From NCBI GenBank assembly GCA_017577565.1, contig PKRH01000056.1, positions 1 to 21,403 on the forward strand: DNA of 21,403 nucleotides, given 5' to 3'. A program made the translations under genes and the position numbers. Below, piece after piece: positions 1 through 5,732 of the stretch (position 1 is the stretch's first letter; each line of letters begins with the position of its first letter). The stretch comes from Thermoanaerobacterales bacterium. GTDB taxonomy: Bacteria; Actinomycetota; Acidimicrobiia; Acidimicrobiales; JACDCH01. The notes below the pieces were generated by a model. That model saw only the letters and a list, made by a program, of their open reading frames with translations, made no database searches and had not been told where the DNA came from.

Positions 1-60
1 AACCCGCTACAGCACCCCCGCCACCGCCGCTTGCGCGCGGGGGCTGGCCCCGGGGCCGGG

Positions 61-117
61 GGGTGAAGCGCCCCCCCCACCAGATGACCCCCCCCCGGGC
101 CCCCCGCTCCCCCCCGA
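61..117. other. C-homopolymer-rich stretch after the CitE-like gene
   Basis: Four C runs of 8, 9, 6 and 7 bases (71-78, 88-96, 100-105, 109-115) crowd the segment just past the stop codon of the gene ending at 118. Nothing like it occurs elsewhere in the window. Upstream lies a 12-bp GC palindrome at 46-57. No gene, clear hairpin with U-tract or other function is visible in 1-117. Confidence 0.6.
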
Positions 118-996
118 TCAGCCGGTGCCGAGGCCCTCGATGGCCTCGGCCAGCGCCAGGGTCCGCCGGGCCTGCTCGACGTGCAGGTTCTCGACCATCC
201 GGCCGTCGACGGTGACGACGCCGCGCCCCTCGGCCTCCGCCTTCTCGAAGGCGTCGATGATGCGGCGGGCCCGGTCGACCTCCTCGTCGGTCGGGGCGAA
301 CACCCGGTTGCAGGGCTCGATCTGGCTGGGGTGGATGAGCGTCTTGCCGTCGAAGCCCATCTGGCGGCCCTGCACGCACTCGGCCTCGAAGCCCTCGGCG
401 TCGGTGATGTCGTTGTAGACCCCGTCGAGGATCACCTTGCCGGTCGCCCGGGCGGCCAGCAGGGACAGGCCCAGCCCGGTGAGCAGCGGCTGGCGGCCGG
501 GCACGTGCTCGGCCTGCAGCTCCTTGGCCAGGTCGTTCGTGCCCATGACCAGCACGGTCAGCCGCTCGGAGGCCCGGCAGATCTCCTCGGCCCGCAGCAT
601 GGCGATCGGCGTCTCGATCATCGCCCACACCGCGGTGTGGTCGGGCGCCCCGGCCTTCTCGAGCGCCTCGACCACCCCGTGGACCGCCGCCGCCGAGTCG
701 ATCTTCGGCACGACGACGGCCGCCGGCCCCGCGGCGGCGACGGCCCGCAGGTCGTCGTCGTGCCACGGCGTGCCGATGCCGTTGATGCGGATGGTCACCT
801 CGCGCCGGCCGTAGCGGTCCGAGGCGGCGGCCTCGCAGACCCGGTCGCGGGCCTCGGCCTTGGCGTCGGGGGCCACGGCGTCCTCGAGGTCGAGGATCAG
901 GGCGTCGGCCGGCAGGGTCTCGGCCTTGGCGAGCGCCCGCTCGTTGGCGCCCGGCATGTAGAGGACGGAGCGTCGGGGGCGCAGCGACTCAGCCAT
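118..996 (-). CDS. HpcH/HpaI-CitE family CoA ester lyase (malyl-CoA lyase or thioesterase-like)
   Basis: This 292-residue protein belongs to the CitE/HpcH-HpaI TIM-barrel family, which cleaves or hydrolyses 3-hydroxyacyl-CoA esters such as malyl-CoA or citramalyl-CoA. Visible family marks are RRSVLYMPGANER near the N-terminus, LDLEDAV (36-42), the CoA/substrate arginine in IRINGIGTPW (R70), the Mg ligands E128 (MIETP) and D155 (GTNDLAKE), and GKTLIHPSQIEPCN (217-230). The C-terminal lid reads DGRMVEN (264-270), where lyases of this family usually carry an Asp, so the lid acid may be Glu here. Its ATG lies inside the end of the upstream malyl-CoA lyase gene (8-nt overlap), so the two are co-transcribed and probably translationally coupled. 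The length and the pairing resemble Rhodobacter Mcl1 with the shorter Mcl2 thioesterase, but whether this copy is a lyase or a thioesterase cannot be decided from sequence alone. Confidence 0.88.
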   Translation of the reverse strand: MAESLRPRRSVLYMPGANERALAKAETLPADALILDLEDAVAPDAKAEARDRVCEAAASDRYGRREVTIRINGIGTPWHDDDLRAVAAAGPAAVVVPKIDSAAAVHGVVEALEKAGAPDHTAVWAMIETPIAMLRAEEICRASERLTVLVMGTNDLAKELQAEHVPGRQPLLTGLGLSLLAARATGKVILDGVYNDITDAEGFEAECVQGRQMGFDGKTLIHPSQIEPCNRVFAPTDEEVDRARRIIDAFEKAEAEGRGVVTVDGRMVENLHVEQARRTLALAEAIEGLGTG

Positions 997-2056
997 CGAG
1001 CACCCCCGCCTGCCGGTAGACCTCGGCCAGCTCGGGGTCCTTGGCGGCGAGCTGCTCGGCCAGCTCGACCATGACCTTGCACTGCTTGACCGAGGCGTCG
1101 TCCTCCATCTTCCCGTCGAGCATCACGGCACCGGTGCCGTCGCCCATGGCGGCGATGACCCGCCGGGCGTGGGCGACGTCCTCGGGCGACGGCGAGAAGA
1201 CCTTCTTGGCGATGTCGATCTGCACCGGGTGCAGGCTCCAGGCGCCGACGCAGCCGAGCAGGAAGGCGTTCCGGAACTGGTCCTCGCAGGCGACGGTGTC
1301 CTTGATGTCCCCGAAGGGGCCGTAGAAGGGCAGGATGCCGTGGGCGACGCAGGCGTCGACCATGCGGGCGAGCGTGTAGTGCCACAGGTCCTGCTGGTAG
1401 ATCGCCCGCTCCGCGTGGATGTCGTCGCCCGGCGGGTCCTGGCGCACCAGGTAGCCCGGGTGGCCGCCGCCGACCCGGGTCGTCTTCATCCGCCGGTTGG
1501 CCGCCAGGTCGGCCGGGCCGAGCGACAGGCCCTGCATGCGGGGGCTGGCGCCGCAGATCTCCTCGACGTTGGCCACGCCCCGCGCGGTCTCGAGGATGGC
1601 GTGCAGGAGGATCGGCCGGCTCAGGCCGGCGCGGGCCTCCAGCTGGGCGACGAGCCGGTCGACGTAGTGGATGTCCTCCGGCCCCTCGACCTTCGGGATC
1701 ATGATGACGTCGAGCTTGTCGCCGATCTCGGTGACGGCGGCCATGAGGTCGTCGAGCACCCACGGCGAGTCGAGGCTGTTGACCCGGGTCCAGAGCTGGG
1801 TGTCCGGGTGGTCCCAGGCCTTGCCCACCTGGATGAGCCCGGCCCGCGCCGCCTCCTTGTCGCTGGCGGGCACGCCGTCCTCGAGGTTGGCCAGCAGGAT
1901 GTCGACCTTGGCCGCCATCTCGGGGACCTTGGCCACCATCTTCGGGTTGGAGGCCGGGAAGAAGTGGATCATCCGCGACGGGCGGACAGGGATCTCCCGG
2001 GGTGGTTCCGGCGCACCGACGGCCAGCGGCCGGAAGAAGTCCTTGGGCGAACGCAT
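989..2056 (-). CDS. mcl: L-malyl-CoA/beta-methylmalyl-CoA lyase
   Basis: This 355-residue protein matches, as I recall that sequence, Chloroflexus malyl-CoA lyase almost end to end: FxxPLAVGAPEPPREIPVRP at the N-terminus, NLEDGVP (57-63), LWTRVNSLDSPWVLDD (88-103), IMIPKVEGP (118-126), LLHAILETARG (150-160), LGPADLAA (179-186), KTTRVGGGHP (191-200), YGPFGDIKD (245-253) and DGKMEDD (314-320). By family knowledge E156 and D183 bind Mg and the C-terminal Asp pair lies on a lid reaching the neighbouring subunit. The enzyme reversibly cleaves malyl-CoA to acetyl-CoA and glyoxylate, and family members also handle beta-methylmalyl-CoA and citramalyl-CoA in the 3-hydroxypropionate bicycle or ethylmalonyl-CoA pathway. 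No other specific gene of those pathways is in the window, so the physiological route is inference. The start fits a TAGGGT hexamer 6 nt upstream, and the gene overlaps the next CitE-family gene by 8 nt. Confidence 0.93.
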   Translation of the reverse strand: MRSPKDFFRPLAVGAPEPPREIPVRPSRMIHFFPASNPKMVAKVPEMAAKVDILLANLEDGVPASDKEAARAGLIQVGKAWDHPDTQLWTRVNSLDSPWVLDDLMAAVTEIGDKLDVIMIPKVEGPEDIHYVDRLVAQLEARAGLSRPILLHAILETARGVANVEEICGASPRMQGLSLGPADLAANRRMKTTRVGGGHPGYLVRQDPPGDDIHAERAIYQQDLWHYTLARMVDACVAHGILPFYGPFGDIKDTVACEDQFRNAFLLGCVGAWSLHPVQIDIAKKVFSPSPEDVAHARRVIAAMGDGTGAVMLDGKMEDDASVKQCKVMVELAEQLAAKDPELAEVYRQAGVLDG

Positions 2057-2062
2057 GCCCCA

Positions 2063-2068
2063 ACCCTA
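2063..2068 (-). promoter_or_regulatory. -10 hexamer TAGGGT, leaderless type, for mcl
   Basis: TAGGGT on the minus strand ends 6 nt before the ATG at 2056, so transcription would begin at or next to the start codon. A weak TTGGGC lies 19 bp further upstream. It belongs to the window-wide series of such hexamers. Confidence 0.45.
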
Positions 2069-2121
2069 CGGACGCGGGCGGTGCCCGGCCCAACGCCGCG
2101 CCGCCCGGACCGACGGAGGGG

Positions 2122-3921
2122 TCAACAGCCGAGGAGCGTGATCGGCGGGCCGGTCGCCGAGGAGGCGTTGCCCACGCCGTCGGTGGCGGTGGCCGACCAC
2201 GTGAGCGCCGCCTGCTGGCCGGAGGTGATCGGGGCCCCCTCGACCTGCAGCGTCGCCTGCCAGGTGCCGCCGCCCACCGGCTGGAACGTGAGGGCGCCCG
2301 ACGTCCCGCCGCCGCTCCAGCTGCCGGTCACGCTCGCGACGCCGGAGGGGTCGGTGGCCCGCACCGACAGGATCGCCGTCGTGTCGACCTCGCAGAACTC
2401 CCAGATGTACTCGTGGATGGTCGACCGGTTGGTGGTCAGCTCGAGCGCGGGACCGGTCGTGTCGGGTGGCGGCGCCGTCGTGCCCGGCGGGGCCGTCGAC
2501 CCCGGCTCGGCCGTCGTCGGGCCGGGGGTCGGGGTCGGGGCCCCGCCACCGCCGCCGGGGTCGGTGCCGGCGGACGGGCCGCCGGTCCCACCACCTGCGG
2601 GCTCCCCCCGGGCGACGGTCGTCGTCGGTGCCGGGACGCCGGCGGGCACGGTGGTGGACGCCGGCGCGGCGACCGTGGTGGAGGGCGTGCCGGTGGTCCG
2701 GACCCGGGTGGTCGCCGGGCGGTCGGGCGCCGGGTCCGCCGCGGTCTCGACGTCGTCACGGGGCCCGGACGCCCCGCCGCCCGCCCCGAGGGCGCCGATG
2801 ATCACCAGCGCGCCCGCTGCGGCGGCCAGGCCGGCGGCCACCACCTTGCCCCGGCCGGTCGCCCGCGCCCGCCGCGCCGCCGCGCCCAGCGCCCTGCCCA
2901 CGGCGTCGTCCGCCGCGCCCAGCTCCTTCGGCTTCGGCGAGGCGCCGTCCTCCTTCAGCTTCGGCGAGGGGCCGTCGCCCGGGCCGGACGGGTCCGTCCC
3001 CACGGCACCGAGCGCCTGGCCCGCCACGTCGCCGGCCGCGTCCGCCGCCGCTCCGGCCTTCTCGCCGACCGCCGCACCCGCCTCGCCGAGGGCCCGGCCG
3101 ACCGCGTCGGCCGCCGTCGCGGCCTCGCCGAGCGCCGCACCCACGCCCTCGCCCGCGGCGCCCTGCGGTCCCGCCCCGTCCCCGACGCCCGCCACCACCG
3201 CAGCGGCGCCCAGCCCGGCGGCCGCCGCGACGGCCGCCGGCCCCCGCCGGTCGGGCTCGGCGGCCAGCAGCGCCGCGCCCGCGGCGGCCGCGGTGGCCGG
3301 GGCGGGCGGCAGGTCGACGGTCAGGCCGGTCCCCAGGCGGACCTGCAGGGCCAGCTGGTCGAGCCACGGCGAGGCGCCGGCGACCACGACCCGGTCGACC
3401 GCCGGCCCCCCGCCCACGCCGGCGAGGAGGCCGTCGAGCAGCGCCACCGCCCCGTCGAGGTGGCGGGTGACGTCGTCCTCGAGGCCGGCCTCGGGCCGCA
3501 CCGCGGGCGGCGCGACGAGGGCGACGCCGGTGCGGTCGACGCGCACGAGGGCGCACTCGACCGCCGTGCCCGTGACCTCGAGCACGGCCAGGACCCGCTC
3601 GCCCCCGCCCCCGGCCGGTGCGGCGAACGCCGCCGTCGCCAGCGGCCGCCCGACGACCAGGGCGCGGCCGAAGGCGGCGGCCGCCGCCTGCTCGACGGCC
3701 CGGCGGGCCTCGTCGTCGGGCGCCAGGTGGTGGGTGACGCCGACCGGCTCGTCGGGCCCCCGACCGGCCCGCCGGGCGACCTCTCCCAGCAGGTCGGCGG
3801 TGACGTCGACGGGCCCGTCCCACGGCCCGTCACCGAGCTCGCAGGCCTCGGCACGCCCGTCGCGCCAGCGCACCGCCGCCACCGCTCCGGCGCGCAGATC
3901 GATCCCCAGCGCTTCGCCCAT
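2122..3921 (-). CDS. Membrane-anchored Hsp70/actin-fold-like protein with C-terminal Ig-like domain
   Basis: The 599-residue protein has four visible parts. Residues 1-220 look like a shortened, degenerate Hsp70-type ATPase domain: LGIDLRAGAVAAV (5-17) at the phosphate-1 position, VTHHLAPDDEARRAV...GRPLATAAFA (62-100) matching the DnaK stretch from VPAYF to the conserved PTAAA, LAVLEVTGTAVECAL (111-125) at phosphate-2, and VVVAGASPWLDQL with AAAAGAALLA (178-220) at the adenosine site. The usual GTT and GGGT loops are altered, so ATP hydrolysis is doubtful. Residues 228-350 are Ala/Gly-rich and amphipathic, with a repeated AVGRALG (273-279 and 340-346) and a doubled SPKxKE motif. A membrane helix at about 359-380 follows a basic cluster. 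A Thr/Pro/Gly linker (400-487) leads to an Ig/FN3-like domain (488-599) with cysteines C510 and C599. The likely topology is ATPase-like part inside and Ig domain outside, but the hydrophobic 228-246 stretch makes this uncertain. Function unknown. Confidence 0.8.
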   Translation of the reverse strand: MGEALGIDLRAGAVAAVRWRDGRAEACELGDGPWDGPVDVTADLLGEVARRAGRGPDEPVGVTHHLAPDDEARRAVEQAAAAAFGRALVVGRPLATAAFAAPAGGGGERVLAVLEVTGTAVECALVRVDRTGVALVAPPAVRPEAGLEDDVTRHLDGAVALLDGLLAGVGGGPAVDRVVVAGASPWLDQLALQVRLGTGLTVDLPPAPATAAAAGAALLAAEPDRRGPAAVAAAAGLGAAAVVAGVGDGAGPQGAAGEGVGAALGEAATAADAVGRALGEAGAAVGEKAGAAADAAGDVAGQALGAVGTDPSGPGDGPSPKLKEDGASPKPKELGAADDAVGRALGAAARRARATGRGKVVAAGLAAAAGALVIIGALGAGGGASGPRDDVETAADPAPDRPATTRVRTTGTPSTTVAAPASTTVPAGVPAPTTTVARGEPAGGGTGGPSAGTDPGGGGGAPTPTPGPTTAEPGSTAPPGTTAPPPDTTGPALELTTNRSTIHEYIWEFCEVDTTAILSVRATDPSGVASVTGSWSGGGTSGALTFQPVGGGTWQATLQVEGAPITSGQQAALTWSATATDGVGNASSATGPPITLLGC

Positions 3922-3960
3922 GCCGTTCCGTCCCGTCGTCCGCCGTGTCCCGGGACCGAC

Positions 3961-3966
3961 ACGCTA
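3961..3966 (-). promoter_or_regulatory. -10 hexamer TAGCGT upstream of the Hsp70-like gene
   Basis: TAGCGT on the minus strand lies 39 nt before the ATG at 3921, implying a leader of about 33 nt. Only a weak purine-rich stretch (GGGACGGAA) precedes the ATG. No clear -35 element is visible. Confidence 0.3.
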
Positions 3967-3980
3967 GTGCGGACCGGACC

Positions 3981-4712
3981 TCACCAGGCGCCGGGCGGGC
4001 GCAGCAGCTCGGGCGGGACGGGGCAGTCGACGCGGCGGGGCTCGATCACCCGCTCGACGGCGGCCACCGGCACGACCTCGGGGGCGTCGAGGAGGTCGAG
4101 CGCCCGGCCGGGCCCGGCGGGGGCCGTGACCCGGGCGACGAGCGCGTCGAACAGCGGGCCGGGCAGGCGCCGGCCGACCTCGACCACCAGCCACACGGCG
4201 ACGCCGGCGTCGCGGGCGGCGGCGACCTCGTCGGCGGTCCCGGCCGGGGCCAGGAAGCGGTCGGGGCCGACGGCACCGCCCTCGACCAGCAGCACCCGGG
4301 GCTCGTCGCGGGGCGCGTGGAGGGCGCCGGGGTCGTGGGCCACGATGCAGTCGTCGCGGCGGGACCGGAGCTCGGCCGCCAGCTCGGAGCCGCCGGCCGC
4401 GTCGGGGACCACGGCCACCACCGCACCGCCCGGCAGGTCCAGGGCGAGCGCGGCGGTGGCGGGCTCCTCTCCCAGGTCGCGGGTGATGGCGCGGGCCTCG
4501 TCGCGGACGTCCGCCGCGGTCAGCAGCCGGGCGCAGGCCCACCACAGCGCGCCGGCCGCCGGGTGCCGGTCGAGCAGCCGCCGGCACGCGGTCAGCAGCC
4601 CCGGCAGGTCGCCGTCGAAGCTGCCGAGCACGGACGCGGCCTCGCCGACGAGGAGGGTCTGGTCGACCTCCCGGGCCCGGGCCACCGCACGGAGGCGCTC
4701 GATGGGGTGCAC
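3981..4712 (-). CDS. Uncharacterised protein, possibly eIF-2B/Rossmann-like
   Basis: This 243-residue protein starts with GTG. I do not recognise it firmly. The N-terminal 65 residues are helical and include LLTACRRLLDRHPAAGALWW. From about residue 95 an alternating strand/helix pattern appears (VVAVVPDAAG, CIVAHDPGAL, VLLVEGGAVGPDRF, VAVWLVVEVGRRLP). The order of 'VLLVEGGAVGP', then a small-residue turn, a helix and 'AGVAVWLVVEVGR' recalls the nucleotide/sugar-phosphate-binding half of eIF2B-alpha-like proteins, but this is only a resemblance. There is no signal peptide or membrane helix. The GTG at 4712 is preceded by a TAGCGT hexamer 7 nt upstream, which supports this start. It sits between a small membrane protein and the Hsp70-like gene, each with its own promoter-like hexamer, so a shared operon is not evident. 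Confidence 0.75.
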   Translation of the reverse strand: MHPIERLRAVARAREVDQTLLVGEAASVLGSFDGDLPGLLTACRRLLDRHPAAGALWWACARLLTAADVRDEARAITRDLGEEPATAALALDLPGGAVVAVVPDAAGGSELAAELRSRRDDCIVAHDPGALHAPRDEPRVLLVEGGAVGPDRFLAPAGTADEVAAARDAGVAVWLVVEVGRRLPGPLFDALVARVTAPAGPGRALDLLDAPEVVPVAAVERVIEPRRVDCPVPPELLRPPGAW

Positions 4713-4719
4713 GGGCCCG

Positions 4720-4725
4720 ACGCTA
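4720..4725 (-). promoter_or_regulatory. -10 hexamer TAGCGT, leaderless type
   Basis: TAGCGT on the minus strand ends 7 nt before the GTG at 4712. The next upstream gene ends at 4770, so this 57-bp gap appears to carry its own promoter. Confidence 0.4.
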
Positions 4726-4769
4726 CCGGCCGCCCGCGACGGCCCGGCCCCCGGGCCCGGGTCGGGGCG

Positions 4770-5171
4770 TCAGGGCCAGCCCGGCTTCCAGATCATCAGG
4801 TAGAGCATGACGAGCAGCAGCACGGTCATGATCGCCTGGCCGTTGTTGACCTTGGCGGTGTCGCCGTCCCGCTGCCCCACCAGGACCATGGCGTGGAAGA
4901 CGCCGTTCATGGCGATCCACACGATGAACGACAGCGACACCCACGTGTCGCTGAACTGGAAGAGGTCGTCGCTCGTGACGATGCAGAGGATCCCGAACAG
5001 CCCCGCCAGGACCAGCGCCGGGGCGTAGACCTGCCGACCCGCCCGCTCCAGCAGGCCGAGGGCCCCCTCCCGGCCGCCGGGCAGCAGCGAGACGACCGCG
5101 GGGGCGAACGCCACGACGACGCTCAGGATGTGGAGGTAGAAGAAGATCCTGAAGCCGGTGTCTTGGACCAT
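4770..5171 (-). CDS. Small four-helix integral membrane protein (DUF2269-like)
   Basis: The 133-residue product has four hydrophobic segments at about residues 9-29, 47-66, 76-98 and 112-128, with short polar loops. The first helix begins with FRIFFYLHILSVVVAF and carries a His (H14). A second His (H93) sits in the third helix. This layout resembles the predicted membrane family DUF2269 and similar small four-helix proteins, some of which have haem-ligand-like histidines, but I cannot assign a function. The ATG at 5171 is chosen over an upstream in-frame ATG at 5216 because a TAGGTT hexamer ends 8 nt before it and the longer form would read into the divergent promoter. It faces a thioredoxin-fold gene across a palindrome. 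Confidence 0.78.
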   Translation of the reverse strand: MVQDTGFRIFFYLHILSVVVAFAPAVVSLLPGGREGALGLLERAGRQVYAPALVLAGLFGILCIVTSDDLFQFSDTWVSLSFIVWIAMNGVFHAMVLVGQRDGDTAKVNNGQAIMTVLLLVMLYLMIWKPGWP

Positions 5172-5179
5172 GGCGGGGC

Positions 5180-5185
5180 AACCTA
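5180..5185 (-). promoter_or_regulatory. -10 hexamer TAGGTT, leaderless type
   Basis: TAGGTT on the minus strand ends 8 nt before the ATG at 5171. The adjoining palindrome at 5188-5200 would occupy the spacer of this promoter. Confidence 0.45.
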
Positions 5186-5187
5186 GT

Positions 5188-5200
5188 GCGATCTGATCGC
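5188..5200. promoter_or_regulatory. Perfect 13-bp palindrome, candidate operator
   Basis: GCGATC-T-GATCGC is an exact inverted repeat with 6-bp arms around one base. It lies between two divergent -10 hexamers (5180-5185 minus and 5217-5222 plus), inside the spacer of one promoter and over the expected -35 of the other. The regulator is unknown. Confidence 0.4.
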
Positions 5201-5216
5201 CGAGAAGGTCTTCCAC

Positions 5217-5222
5217 TACCTT
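5217..5222 (+). promoter_or_regulatory. -10 hexamer TACCTT, leaderless type
   Basis: TACCTT ends 8 nt before the GTG at 5231 and supports that codon as the start of the thioredoxin-fold gene. Confidence 0.45.
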
Positions 5223-5230
5223 CTCCGGCC

Positions 5231-5722
5231 GTGGCTACGGACCCCCCTGGTGACCTGCAGCTCGCCCCCCTCCGGGGCGCGGCGCGCTCGCTGGACGACT
5301 GGCTGACCACGTTCCACCTGGCCGCGGTCGTCCTGGATCCGTACACCTACGAGAGCGCGTGGCTGCTCGAGACGGCGGGCCGCATCCTCGAGCACTTCCG
5401 GGGGGCCGACTGCCGCATCGCCTTCGTGGTGACGGCCGACGCCGACGACGCCCGGGAGTTCCTCGGCCCCTGGGCCGACCGGGTCCTCACCTTCGCCGAC
5501 CCCGACCGCGAGCTGGTGAAGGCCCTGGGCCTGAACGAGCTGCCCGCGTTCGTGCACCTGCGCCACGACCGCTCGGTGGCGGCGCTGGCCGAGGGCTGGG
5601 ACCCGGTGGCCTGGCGGGAGGCGGCGAACGAGCTGGCCGCCGCCATGAGCTGGTCGCGCCCGACCATCCCGGCGCCGGGCGACCCCAAGCCCTACGCGGG
5701 CTCCCCCGCCCTGGGCAGCTGA
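5231..5722 (+). CDS. Thioredoxin-fold protein lacking a CxxC motif
   Basis: This 163-residue protein shows the pattern of a thioredoxin/AhpC-like fold. A strand (LAAVVLDPYTYES) is followed by a helix (AWLLETAGRILEHF), a second strand (CRIAFVVTAD), a region DRVLTFADPDRELVKALGL, the conserved cis-proline turn NELPAFVHLR, and a final strand/helix with AEGWDPVAWREAANELA. The catalytic CxxC is absent: the only cysteine is in GADCRIAF. A redox-catalytic role is therefore unlikely, and binding or scaffolding is inference. The GTG at 5231 is preferred over an in-frame ATG at 5186 because TACCTT lies 8 nt upstream of it and the longer version would begin inside the palindrome. It ends 10 bp from the convergent class II fumarase gene. 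Confidence 0.75.
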   Translation: MATDPPGDLQLAPLRGAARSLDDWLTTFHLAAVVLDPYTYESAWLLETAGRILEHFRGADCRIAFVVTADADDAREFLGPWADRVLTFADPDRELVKALGLNELPAFVHLRHDRSVAALAEGWDPVAWREAANELAAAMSWSRPTIPAPGDPKPYAGSPALGS

Positions 5723-5732
5723 CCCGCCCGCC

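Noticed and set aside
46..57. GGCCCCGGGGCC palindrome as a terminator
   Set aside because: It has no loop and no T-tract on either strand, and short GC palindromes are expected in this composition.
1169..4803. Long plus-strand open frames opposite mcl and the Hsp70-like gene
   Set aside because: Low-complexity products without recognisable motifs, lying opposite genes with clear domains. Lack of stop codons is expected at this GC content.
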